Shown here: one piece after another, positions 8,120 through 14,892 of the stretch
Layout: the number at the start of each line of letters is the position of its first letter
Position numbering within the stretch: the stretch's first letter is position 1
DNA from: Comamonas sp. lk
GTDB lineage: Bacteria > Pseudomonadota > Gammaproteobacteria > Burkholderiales > Burkholderiaceae_C
Assembly: GCA_945901215.1 (NCBI GenBank)
Contig: CAMDKE010000007.1
Location: 1-22,399 of the forward strand
Reading direction: 5' to 3'
Length of the DNA: 22,399 nucleotides
Notes under the pieces: model-generated
Seen by the model: only the letters and a program-made list of their open reading frames with translations
What the model was told of the DNA's origin: nothing
Database searches by the model: none
Translations under genes and position numbers: made by a program

Positions 8120-8125
8120 CGCGCC

Positions 8126-9280
8126 ATGGCGACCCCGTTCGGAAAAATCAGTTTGCGTAAGCGCATTGCGCCATGGGTGGTGGGTATGGACGGCCCACTG
8201 GCGTTTGTGGTGTTCATACTGGCCTGCGCGGGTTTGCTGGTGATGTACTCCAGCGGTTACGACCACGGAACCCGCTTTGCCGACCATGCGCGCAATATGC
8301 TGATCGCAGCGGCCATCATGTTTGTGGCAGCGCAAATCCCGCCGCAGCGCCTGATGAGCGTGGCCGTTCCCTTGTACCTGCTGGGTGTAGCTTTGCTGAT
8401 CGCCGTGGCCGTGTTTGGCGTGACAAAAAAGGGCGCCCGGCGCTGGCTCAACCTGGGCGTGGTGATTCAACCCAGCGAAATCATGAAAATCGCGGTTCCA
8501 TTGATGCTGGCCTGGTGGTTTCAAAAGCGCGAGGGACAGTTGCGCCCGCTGGACTTTGCCGTCGCCGCCGTGCTTTTGGGTGTGCCGGTCGGACTCATCA
8601 TCCGCCAGCCCGATTTGGGCACCGCCATGCTGGTTCTGGCGGCGGGCCTGGCGATCATGTTTTTTGCCGGTGTGAGTTGGAAGTTAATCCTACCGCCGAC
8701 CGTGCTGGCCGTGGTCGCGGTGGTCTTGTTGTTGGGGTTTGAGCCCCTGCTGTGCGCCGACGGCATGCGCTGGCCGGTGCTGCACGGCTACCAACAGCAG
8801 CGCATCTGCACCCTGCTGGATCCCTCGCGCGATCCGCTGGGCAAGGGTTTTCACATCATCCAAGGCATGATTGGTATCGGCTCGGGCGGTTTGTGGGGCG
8901 TAGGCTTTATGCAGGGTACGCAAACGCATTTGGAGTTCATTCCCGAGCGCACCACTGACTTTATTTTTGCCGCTTTTTCCGAGGAATTTGGTCTGCTGGG
9001 CAATGTGCTGCTGATCGGAGCATTTATCGCCTTGATCTTGCGAGCCCTGGGCATTGCGCTGGACGCTCCTACGCTTTTTTCGCGCCTGCTGGCGGGAAGC
9101 ATCGCCATGATTTTTTTCACCTACGCCTTTGTCAACATGGGCATGGTCAGCGGCATCTTGCCGGTGGTGGGCGTGCCCTTGCCATTTATAAGCTACGGCG
9201 GCACGGCGATGGTGACGCTGGGCTTTGCGCTAGGTATTTTGATGTCGATCGCCAGCGGTCGGCGCTTGGTGCAAACCTAG
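8126..9280 (+). CDS. rodA: Rod-shape peptidoglycan polymerase RodA (SEDS family)
   Basis: A 384-aa SEDS glycosyltransferase that works with PBP2 in the elongasome (E. coli RodA 370 aa). About ten hydrophobic segments are visible. Family signatures are RRWLNLGVVIQPSEIMKIAVP (106-125, positive-polar 'LNLG..QPSE' box), QPDLGTA (161-167), and GSGGLWGVGFMQGTQTHLEF followed by PERTTDFIFA with the essential Asp at 278. The C-terminus has YGGTAMV and ends near SGRRLVQT. RodA rather than FtsW is chosen because of 'GTQTHLEFIPERTTDFIFA' and the short N-terminus. The ATG at 8126 is preferred over one at 8075, which would overlap the divergent promoter and add a non-hydrophobic extension. In many relatives mrdA (PBP2) precedes rodA; here the ribonuclease gene is upstream on the other strand. 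Confidence 0.95.
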   Translation: MATPFGKISLRKRIAPWVVGMDGPLAFVVFILACAGLLVMYSSGYDHGTRFADHARNMLIAAAIMFVAAQIPPQRLMSVAVPLYLLGVALLIAVAVFGVTKKGARRWLNLGVVIQPSEIMKIAVPLMLAWWFQKREGQLRPLDFAVAAVLLGVPVGLIIRQPDLGTAMLVLAAGLAIMFFAGVSWKLILPPTVLAVVAVVLLLGFEPLLCADGMRWPVLHGYQQQRICTLLDPSRDPLGKGFHIIQGMIGIGSGGLWGVGFMQGTQTHLEFIPERTTDFIFAAFSEEFGLLGNVLLIGAFIALILRALGIALDAPTLFSRLLAGSIAMIFFTYAFVNMGMVSGILPVVGVPLPFISYGGTAMVTLGFALGILMSIASGRRLVQT

Positions 9281-9333
9281 GGCGCTGGTTCGCCTGGCTT
9301 GGCCCCAGCAGGTGCGGGACACCCGCTCCGGCC

Positions 9334-9339
9334 TAAAAT
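9334..9339 (+). promoter_or_regulatory. -10 element (TAAAAT) of tldD, leaderless arrangement
   Basis: TAAAAT ends 6 bases (GGCCGA) before ATG 9346. There is no usable Shine-Dalgarno sequence, and the -35 region is poor. Confidence 0.52.
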
Positions 9340-9345
9340 GGCCGA

Positions 9346-10806
9346 ATGATCTCTCGCGAACCCACCATCGAACGCTTGGCCACGGCCAAATCCCTGCTCC
9401 TTACCCCCTTTGGTTTAGACGAGTCGCACCTAACGCGCGCCTTGACTGAGATCAAAATGCAGCGGGTCGATGAGGCCGACCTGTACTTCCAGTACACCCG
9501 CTCCGAGGGCTGGAGCCTGGAAGAAGGCATTGTCAAGACTGGCTCTTTCAGCATCGACCAGGGCGTAGGTGTTCGAGCTGTCAGTGGCGAGAAAACCGCC
9601 TTTGCCTATTCCGATGACATCTCAGAGGCCGCGCTGCTGGACGCCGCGCGCACCGTGCGCACCATCGCCAGCGCTTCCCAAAACCGCCGCACCAGCGTGC
9701 CCAAGGCCAAAATCGCCCGTAGCCGCTCGCTCTACCCCGACCAAGACCCCATCTCGACCCTCGACAGCGCCACCAAAGTCGCGCTCTTGGGCAAGGTAGA
9801 ACGCCTGGCGCGCGCCAAAGACCCGCGCGTGGCCCAGGTGATGGCCGGCTTGGCCATGGAATACGACGTGGTACTTATTGCCCGCGCCGACGGCACCTTG
9901 GCCGCAGATGTACGCCCCTTGGTGCGCCTGTCAGTCACCGTGATTGCTGAACAAAAAGGCCGGCGCGAAATGGGCTCTTCTGGGGGCGGCGGTCGCTTTG
10001 GCTTGGCTTACTTTGACGATGTGCAAATCACCCAGTACGTAGACCAGGCGGTACACGCGGCGCTCACCAACCTGGAAGCACGCCCGGCGCCTGCCGGCGA
10101 AATGACCGTGGTGCTGGGTTCGGGCTGGCCCGGCATCTTGCTGCACGAAGCCATTGGTCACGGCCTGGAAGGCGACTTCAACCGCAAGGGCTCAAGCGCT
10201 TTCAGCGGCCGCATTGGCCAGCGCGTCGCTGCCAAAGGCGTCACCGTGCTCGACGACGGCACCATTGCCGACCGGCGCGGCTCCCTCAATGTGGACGACG
10301 AGGGCAACACCAGCGCGCGCAATGTACTGATTGAGGACGGTATTTTAAAAGGCTATATCCAGGACGCCATGAACGCGCGCCTGATGGGCGTGGCCCCCAC
10401 TGGCAACGGCCGGCGCGAAAGCTACGCCCACGTGCCCATGCCGCGCATGACCAACACCTACATGCTAGGCGGCGACAAAGACCCGCAAGAAATCGTCAAA
10501 AGCATCAAAAAAGGCCTGTACGCCACCAACTTTGGTGGCGGCCAGGTGGACATCACCTCCGGCAAGTTTGTGTTCTCTGCCAGCGAAGCCTACTGGGTGG
10601 AAAACGGCAAGATTTTGTACCCGGTCAAAGGCGCCACCATTGTGGGTAGCGGCCCGGAATGCTTGAAGCGCGTGAGCATGATCGGCAACGACATGCGCTT
10701 AGACAGTGGCGTGGGCACCTGCGGCAAAGACGGCCAAAGCGTGCCCGTGGGAGTGGGCCAACCCACCCTGCGCATCGACGGCCTGACCGTGGGCGGCACC
10801 GCCTAA
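9346..10806 (+). CDS. tldD: Metalloprotease TldD (TldD/TldE, PmbA family)
   Basis: A 486-aa protein (E. coli TldD 481). TldD is the catalytic half of the TldD-TldE heterodimeric zinc protease, which degrades unfolded peptides and matures some ribosomally made antibiotics and CcdA-type antitoxins. The zinc motif is HEAIGH (267-272) in LLHEAIGHGLEGDFNRKGSS, and the third ligand candidate is C459 in GVGTCGKDGQ. GNGRRESYAHVPMPRMTNTY and NFGGGQVDITSGKFVFSASEAY are strongly conserved in the family. The N-terminal half forms the mixed fold that lines the substrate channel. The partner gene tldE/pmbA is not in the window. azlC starts 23 bases downstream, probably in the same transcript. Confidence 0.97.
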   Translation: MISREPTIERLATAKSLLLTPFGLDESHLTRALTEIKMQRVDEADLYFQYTRSEGWSLEEGIVKTGSFSIDQGVGVRAVSGEKTAFAYSDDISEAALLDAARTVRTIASASQNRRTSVPKAKIARSRSLYPDQDPISTLDSATKVALLGKVERLARAKDPRVAQVMAGLAMEYDVVLIARADGTLAADVRPLVRLSVTVIAEQKGRREMGSSGGGGRFGLAYFDDVQITQYVDQAVHAALTNLEARPAPAGEMTVVLGSGWPGILLHEAIGHGLEGDFNRKGSSAFSGRIGQRVAAKGVTVLDDGTIADRRGSLNVDDEGNTSARNVLIEDGILKGYIQDAMNARLMGVAPTGNGRRESYAHVPMPRMTNTYMLGGDKDPQEIVKSIKKGLYATNFGGGQVDITSGKFVFSASEAYWVENGKILYPVKGATIVGSGPECLKRVSMIGNDMRLDSGVGTCGKDGQSVPVGVGQPTLRIDGLTVGGTA

Positions 10807-10829
10807 GCGGGAAACTGCAAGGTTTGGGT

Positions 10830-11543
10830 TTGCGTCCTTTCTTCGCGGGGGCCCGCGACACCATTCCCATGCTGGTGGGCGCTGCGCCCTTCGGCTTGAT
10901 TTTTGGCACTTTGGCCATTGGTTCCGGCCTGCCAGTGTGGCTGACCCTTGGCTTGTCCGCGCTGGTGTTTGCCGGCTCCTCCCAGTTTGTGGCGGTCAGC
11001 CTGATTGGTGGAGGGGCGGCCTTGCCAGTCATCTGGCTGACCACTTTTGTCGTCAACCTGCGCCACGCGCTATACAGCGCCACCTTGCTGCCTTACGCCC
11101 GCGCCTTACCTTCTCGCTGGCGCTGGGCCTTGGCCTTTTGGTTGACTGATGAGACCTTTGCGGTGGTAGAAAACCAGCTGCGCCACCACGCCAGCCTGCA
11201 AGACGGCGCGCATTACTGGCTGGGCTCGTCCCTGGCGATGTACTTTAACTGGCAGATTTGGACGATTGCAGGCGTTCTGCTGGGCCAAAGCGTGCCGGGC
11301 CTGGCCACCCTGGGCTTGGACTTTGCCATGGTGGCGACCTTTGCGGCCATTGTGGCGCTGCAGTTGCGCGAGCGGCCCGTGTTATTTGCAGCGGTGGTGG
11401 CCGGTACGGTGGCCCTGCTGGCACGCGCCCTGCCCTTCAAGCTGGGCCTGATGCTGGCGGCGGTAGCGGGTGTGGGCGCTGGAATGCTCGCAGAAGCCTG
11501 GTCCCGGCGTGCCGATCTTCCCAACCCAGATGGCGCGCCATGA
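10830..11543 (+). CDS. azlC: Branched-chain amino acid exporter, large subunit AzlC
   Basis: A hydrophobic protein of about 237 aa with seven or eight membrane segments. AzlC pairs with AzlD to export branched-chain amino acids (BrnFE in Corynebacterium). Signatures: ARDTIPMLVGAAPFGLIFG (small-residue 'P.FG..FG' start), LVFAGSSQFVAVSLI, and NLRHALYSATLLPY, the most conserved AzlC box. No ATG is well placed. TTG 10830 is chosen because AAGG (10818-10821) lies 8 bases before it and it gives the usual short amphipathic N-terminus; TTG 10824 and ATG 10869 are alternatives. The frame is open further upstream but overlaps tldD. Its stop overlaps the azlD ATG (ATGA, 11540-11543). Confidence 0.88.
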   Translation: MRPFFAGARDTIPMLVGAAPFGLIFGTLAIGSGLPVWLTLGLSALVFAGSSQFVAVSLIGGGAALPVIWLTTFVVNLRHALYSATLLPYARALPSRWRWALAFWLTDETFAVVENQLRHHASLQDGAHYWLGSSLAMYFNWQIWTIAGVLLGQSVPGLATLGLDFAMVATFAAIVALQLRERPVLFAAVVAGTVALLARALPFKLGLMLAAVAGVGAGMLAEAWSRRADLPNPDGAP

Positions 11544-11863
11544 ACGGCGAATTGGCGCTTGCCTTGGCGGGCATGGTGGTGGTCACTTATGGGATCCGGC
11601 TGAGCTTTTTGGTGTTTGGCCACCGATTGACATTCCCCGCCTGGCTGGAACGCGCCTTGCGCTACGTGCCCGCAGCCGTGTTGACCGCGCTGGTGGTACC
11701 CATGGCGCTGGCGCCCCAAGACGCTATCGACCTGTCCTTGCACAACGCCTACCTGCCGGGCACGTTGGCGGCGATTGCCTTGGCGCTGTGGAGTCGCCAG
11801 ACGCTCACCGCCATCGTCGGCGCCTTTGTGGTGTTCGGCTTGTGGCGCTGGCTGCTGACGTGA
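11540..11863 (+). CDS. azlD: Branched-chain amino acid exporter, small subunit AzlD
   Basis: A 107-aa protein with about four membrane helices; AzlD-family proteins are 100-110 aa and pair with AzlC. It begins with a hydrophobic helix (LALALAGMVVVTYGIRLSFLV), where TYGIRLSF is the family's conserved T-x-x-x-R motif. It continues with RALRYVPAAVLTALVVPMAL, which matches the 'L.Y.P.AVL.AL..P' box. It starts inside the azlC stop codon, indicating coupled translation and stoichiometric production. The aroG leader promoter begins about 25 bases after its stop, with no obvious terminator between, so azlCD transcripts may run into the attenuator. Confidence 0.88.
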   Translation: MNGELALALAGMVVVTYGIRLSFLVFGHRLTFPAWLERALRYVPAAVLTALVVPMALAPQDAIDLSLHNAYLPGTLAAIALALWSRQTLTAIVGAFVVFGLWRWLLT

Positions 11864-11887
11864 GGCCGTGGTGCAAGTGACTTGTGC

Positions 11888-11893
11888 TACATT
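11888..11893 (+). promoter_or_regulatory. Extended -10 element (TGC-TACATT) driving the aroG leader
   Basis: TACATT is preceded by TGC (extended -10) and ends 6 bases before the leader-peptide ATG at 11900, so the leader would be translated from a leaderless mRNA end. No good -35 is seen. Confidence 0.5.
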
Positions 11894-11899
11894 GCCACC

Positions 11900-11968
11900 A
11901 TGCATCGAGCCGCTTTTTTCTTTAGCTATTTTTGGTTCTCCAACGCCACTGGCGGCAGAGAGTTCTGA
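11900..11968 (+). CDS. Aromatic-rich leader peptide of the aroG attenuator (22 aa)
   Basis: This small ORF encodes 22 residues: MHRAA, then FFFSYFWF (residues 6-13), then SNATGGREF. The eight-residue block holds six aromatic... specifically five Phe, one Tyr and one Trp, with a single Ser between. Such a cluster is what stalls ribosomes when charged aromatic tRNAs run short, as in the trp and pheA leaders of enterics. It lies between azlD and aroG and is followed by an intrinsic terminator ahead of the aroG start. Its last third (ACT GGC GGC, 11948-11956) contains the strand that can form the antiterminator. Having all three aromatic amino acids fits the first common enzyme of the pathway. 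The start is inferred from the ATG and the -10 spacing; there is no Shine-Dalgarno sequence. Novel only if this family's leader has not already been catalogued. Confidence 0.85.
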   Translation: MHRAAFFFSYFWFSNATGGREF

Positions 11969-12029
11969 ACGTACCTGAAAAAAACGTCCCGATACTTATT
12001 CAACCGCCGGCCTCCCCGGCGGTTTTTTT
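11937..12029 (+). promoter_or_regulatory. Transcription attenuator of aroG: protector, antiterminator and terminator hairpins
   Basis: Three mutually exclusive pairings can be drawn. Protector: TCTC 11937-11940 with GAGA 11958-11961, and CGCC 11944-11947 with GGCG 11951-11954. Antiterminator: CTGGCGG 11949-11955 with CCGCCGG 12004-12010 (seven pairs, one G-U). Terminator: CCGCCGG 12004-12010 with CCGGCGG 12016-12022, then seven T. A ribosome stalled in the aromatic block (11915-11938) disrupts the protector and frees 11949-11955, so the antiterminator wins. A ribosome reaching the stop at 11966 covers 11949-11955 and the terminator forms. High aromatic amino acids therefore mean aroG off. Confidence 0.85.
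12004..12029 (+). terminator. Intrinsic terminator arm of the aroG attenuator
   Basis: A perfect 7-bp G/C stem (12004-12010 with 12016-12022), 5-base loop CCTCC, followed by seven T (12023-12029). It precedes the aroG ribosome site by about 30 bases. Confidence 0.9.
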
Positions 12030-12072
12030 ATGCCTTTTTGACTTTGATTGACTGCTTAAGGAGCTTTTCCCC

Positions 12073-13176
12073 ATGACCGCAAGCGCTGACCGCACCAGTA
12101 CCACCGACGACGAACGCATCAAGGACATCACCGTGCTGCCGCCCCCTGAACACCTGATTCGCTTTTTCCCGATCAGCGGCACCGCCGTCGAAACCCTGGT
12201 GGCGGGCACGCGCCGGCGCATCCAAAGCATCATGGCGGGCAAGGACGACCGGCTGCTGGTCATCATTGGCCCGTGCTCCATCCACGACCCGGCAGCCGCG
12301 CTGGACTACGCACGCCGCCTGGTGGAGCAACGCGCCCGTTACGCCGATACGCTGGAGATCGTGATGCGCGTGTATTTTGAGAAACCCCGCACCACCGTGG
12401 GCTGGAAAGGCCTGATCAATGACCCCTACCTCGACGAGAGCTTTCGCATCGACGAAGGTCTGCGCATGGCGCGCCAGCTGCTGATCGACATCAACCGCCT
12501 GGGCCTTCCCGCAGGCAGCGAGTTTTTGGATGTAATCTCACCGCAGTACCTAGGCGACCTGATTGCGTGGGGCGCGATTGGGGCGCGCACCACCGAGAGC
12601 CAGGTGCACCGCGAGCTGGCCTCTGGCCTTTCGGCGCCGATCGGCTTCAAGAACGGCACCGACGGCAATATCAAAATCGCCACCGACGCCATCCAGGCTG
12701 CGGCTGGGGGTCACCACTTTTTGTCAGTGCACAAAAATGGCCAGGTCGCCATCGTGCAAACCCAGGGTAACCCGGACTGCCACGTGATTCTGCGCGGCGG
12801 CAAAGCCCCCAACTACGACGCCGCCAGCGTGGACGCCGCCTGCAAGGACCTGGTAAAAGCCCAATTGCCGCCCACCCTGATGGTGGACTGCAGCCACGCC
12901 AACAGCAGCAAGCAGCATGAAAAGCAGCTCGATGTCGCGCGCGACATCGCAGCCCAGGTTTCTGGCGGCTCAACCCGCGTGTTTGGCGTCATGGTGGAAA
13001 GCCACCTGCACGCGGGCGCACAAAAGTTCACGCCCGGCAAAGACAATCCGGCTGCGCTGACCTACGGCCAGAGTATCACCGACGCCTGCCTGGGCTGGGA
13101 CGATTCGCTAGAAGGCTTGGAGGTGCTGTCACAGGCGGTCAAGGCGCGCCGCGTGCGGCGCAACGCGGCGACCTGA
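12073..13176 (+). CDS. aroG: 3-deoxy-7-phosphoheptulonate (DAHP) synthase, class I
   Basis: A 367-aa enzyme that condenses PEP and erythrose-4-phosphate in the first step of the shikimate pathway. It aligns along its whole length with E. coli AroG/AroF (about 350-356 aa). Visible boxes: RLLVIIGPCSIHDP with metal-ligand C68, MRVYFEKPRTTVGWKGLINDP (PEP and metal site, K104-P-R-T), GAIGARTTESQVHRELASGLS, GFKNGTDGNIKIA, and DCSHANSSKQ. A regulatory-type N-terminal extension (about residues 1-30) is present, so allosteric inhibition is likely, but I cannot assign Phe, Tyr or Trp sensitivity. AAGGAG at 12058-12063 is a good ribosome site 9 bases before the ATG, unlike the leader peptide. Expression should follow the upstream attenuator. 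The symbol aroG is by similarity; aroF is possible. Confidence 0.94.
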   Translation: MTASADRTSTTDDERIKDITVLPPPEHLIRFFPISGTAVETLVAGTRRRIQSIMAGKDDRLLVIIGPCSIHDPAAALDYARRLVEQRARYADTLEIVMRVYFEKPRTTVGWKGLINDPYLDESFRIDEGLRMARQLLIDINRLGLPAGSEFLDVISPQYLGDLIAWGAIGARTTESQVHRELASGLSAPIGFKNGTDGNIKIATDAIQAAAGGHHFLSVHKNGQVAIVQTQGNPDCHVILRGGKAPNYDAASVDAACKDLVKAQLPPTLMVDCSHANSSKQHEKQLDVARDIAAQVSGGSTRVFGVMVESHLHAGAQKFTPGKDNPAALTYGQSITDACLGWDDSLEGLEVLSQAVKARRVRRNAAT

Positions 13177-13296
13177 GCGGCACTGAATCTCCCCTGGCTT
13201 TACGCCCGTGCGATGGTTGAGCCCATCGGCTGTGGCGCAGAGCCCGGCGCCCGGCATGCCCGGCGTCTACCAGGGCGGCGCTCACCACATGAACAT

Positions 13297-14832
13297 TTAC
13301 CCGGCGCGTAAGAGAGTGGCGATTTTGTCGTGCACCCCGCCAAAGCCGCCATTGCTCATGCACAGGATGTGGTCGCCCGGTCGCACCTGGGAGGCCACCT
13401 GCACCGCCAATGCGTCAATGGTGGGCGCAACCTGTGCGCGCGCGCCCATGGGCAACAGCGCTTCGTTGGCGTCCCAACCCAAACCGCCGCCATGGCAAAA
13501 GGCCAGGTCCACCTCTTCTAGGCTCCACGGCAGCTGCGCCTTCATGGTGCCTAGCTTCATGGTGTTGGAGCGCGGCTCAAAAACCGCCAAGATGCGCGCC
13601 CGACCCACGTGGCGGCGCAAGCCGTTCACCGTGGTGCGGATCGCCGTGGGGTGGTGCGCAAAGTCGTCGTAAATCGTCACCGGTGCAGCGTTGGGCGCGC
13701 TGTTTAGCACGATGCGCGCGCGCATTTCCATGCGGCGTTTGACATTCTGAAAACTAGCTAGTGCCAACGCAGCGTCTGCAGGTGACACGCCTACGTGCTC
13801 GGCGGCGGCGATAGCGGCCAGCGCATTGAGCTGGTTGTGCACCCCGCCCAGCGCCCATTGCACGCGGGCAACCGGCTGCCCGGCTTGTAGCACCGCAAAA
13901 TCATCCGGCTCTCCCAACGCGCTGAAGTCGCTCGCGGCGGAGCCAAAACTGCGCACCGTGCTCCAGCAGCCCCTATGCAGCACACGCGCCAGGCTTTCTT
14001 CCAGCCCATTGACCACGATGCGGCCACTGCCCGGCACCGTGCGCACCAGATGATGAAACTGGCGCTCAATGTCTGCCAGATTGTCAAAAATGTCGGCGTG
14101 GTCGAACTCCAGGTTGTTGAGCACCGCCGTTCGCGGCCGGTAATGGACGAATTTGCTGCGTTTGTCAAAAAATGCGGTGTCGTACTCGTCGGCTTCAATC
14201 ACGAAGAACGGACTACCCCAAGAGAAATCAGCCCCCTCGGGGGGCAGCGAACCACGCACAGCGGGGAGCGTGGGGGTCCGATTCCCCGCAGGGCCGCCCC
14301 GAGGCGAATCAGCCCCCTCGGGGGGCAGCGAACCACGCAGAGCGGGGAGCGTGGGGGCACCTAACCTCGCTGAGACACCAAAATTCAAGGGCACGCCGCC
14401 GACCAAAAAACCCGGCTGTAAACCTGCGCACTCCAGTATCCAGGTCAGCATGGCGGTGGTGGTGGTTTTGCCGTGGGTGCCGGCCACGGCCAGCACGTGG
14501 CGGCCCTGCAAGACGTGTTCAGAGAGCCACTGCGGGCCGCTGGTGTAAGGTGCGCCGGCGTCCAAAATGGCCTCTATCAACGGGAATTTGGCCACGCCGG
14601 CCTCCGTGCGGCTGCGGCTCACGGTGTTACCCACGACAAACATATCGGGCTTGATCGCCAGCTGGTCTGCGCCAAAACCTTCTATCAGGTCAATTCCCAA
14701 AGCGCGCAGCTGGTCGCTCATGGGCGGGTAGACCCCCGCGTCGCAACCGGTCACGCGGTGGCCCGCTTCACGCGCCAGCGCCGCCAATCCGCCCATGAAG
14801 GTGCCACAAATGCCCAAAATATGAATATGCAT
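13297..14832 (-). CDS. mpl: UDP-MurNAc:L-alanyl-gamma-D-glutamyl-meso-DAP ligase (Mpl) with an in-frame repeat insertion
   Basis: Mpl reattaches recycled murein tripeptide to UDP-MurNAc in the cytoplasm. It starts MHIHILGICGTFMGGLAALA, with ATP loop GTHGKTTTT (118-126), EADEYDTAFFDKRSKF (213-228), LNNLEFDHADIFD (238-250) and DDFAHHPTAIRTT near the C-terminus. At 511 aa it is about 50 residues longer than E. coli Mpl (457). The surplus lies at about residues 157-206, between VSARLG and SPFFVIEADEYD, which are nearly adjacent in other Mpl proteins. It contains two near-copies of TLPA(L/V)RGSLPPEGAD encoded by a 51-bp DNA repeat. The frame is intact and all catalytic motifs remain, so activity is plausible but untested. 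It is convergent with aroG (120-base gap) and divergent from the orf at 14893. Confidence 0.94.
   Translation of the reverse strand: MHIHILGICGTFMGGLAALAREAGHRVTGCDAGVYPPMSDQLRALGIDLIEGFGADQLAIKPDMFVVGNTVSRSRTEAGVAKFPLIEAILDAGAPYTSGPQWLSEHVLQGRHVLAVAGTHGKTTTTAMLTWILECAGLQPGFLVGGVPLNFGVSARLGAPTLPALRGSLPPEGADSPRGGPAGNRTPTLPAVRGSLPPEGADFSWGSPFFVIEADEYDTAFFDKRSKFVHYRPRTAVLNNLEFDHADIFDNLADIERQFHHLVRTVPGSGRIVVNGLEESLARVLHRGCWSTVRSFGSAASDFSALGEPDDFAVLQAGQPVARVQWALGGVHNQLNALAAIAAAEHVGVSPADAALALASFQNVKRRMEMRARIVLNSAPNAAPVTIYDDFAHHPTAIRTTVNGLRRHVGRARILAVFEPRSNTMKLGTMKAQLPWSLEEVDLAFCHGGGLGWDANEALLPMGARAQVAPTIDALAVQVASQVRPGDHILCMSNGGFGGVHDKIATLLRAG
14226..14276. repeat. Palindromic repeat unit 1 inside mpl
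   Basis: A 51-bp unit, 50/51 identical to the one at 14307-14357. It contains two hairpins: GCCCCC-TC-GGGGGGC (14231-14245) and CCACGC...GCGTGG (about 14252-14273). Similarity extends about 9 bases leftward with mismatches. REP/palindromic elements of this look usually sit between genes. Confidence 0.85.
14307..14357. repeat. Palindromic repeat unit 2 inside mpl
   Basis: The second copy, offset by exactly 81 bases (27 codons) from the first and differing only at 14340 (G against C at 14259). The phase of the two copies is therefore identical and both add similar peptide to Mpl. Confidence 0.85.
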
Positions 14833-14838
14833 CGTGCG

Positions 14839-14844
14839 AGTTTA
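14839..14844 (-). promoter_or_regulatory. -10 element (TAAACT) of mpl, leaderless arrangement
   Basis: On the minus strand TAAACT is followed by six bases (CGCACG) and the ATG at 14832. No Shine-Dalgarno sequence is present. Confidence 0.45.
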
Positions 14845-14880
14845 GCCACCCTCTTCTCGCGAACTGTCGAAAGGGACGGG

Positions 14881-14886
14881 CAAAAT
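14881..14886 (+). promoter_or_regulatory. -10 element (CAAAAT) of the orf197-tlpA unit, leaderless arrangement
   Basis: CAAAAT ends six bases (GCACCC) before ATG 14893. The divergent mpl -10 element is about 36 bases away on the other strand. Confidence 0.45.
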
Positions 14887-14892
14887 GCACCC

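Noticed and set aside
8072..8524. N-terminal extension of the RNase II-like protein up to 8524
   Set aside because: It would overlap rodA antisense and add a His/Gln-rich segment unlike the family; the start at 8071 gives the usual N-terminus and follows a -10 element.
13211..13228. Perfect hairpin CGATGG-TTGAGC-CCATCG between convergent aroG and mpl
   Set aside because: No T tract on either side and only six pairs; too weak to call a terminator from sequence alone.
14226..14357. Two 51-bp repeats with a 30-bp spacer resemble a minimal CRISPR array
   Set aside because: Only two units, strongly internally palindromic, inside an intact coding frame with a 27-codon offset, no leader and no cas genes; this is a REP-like element.
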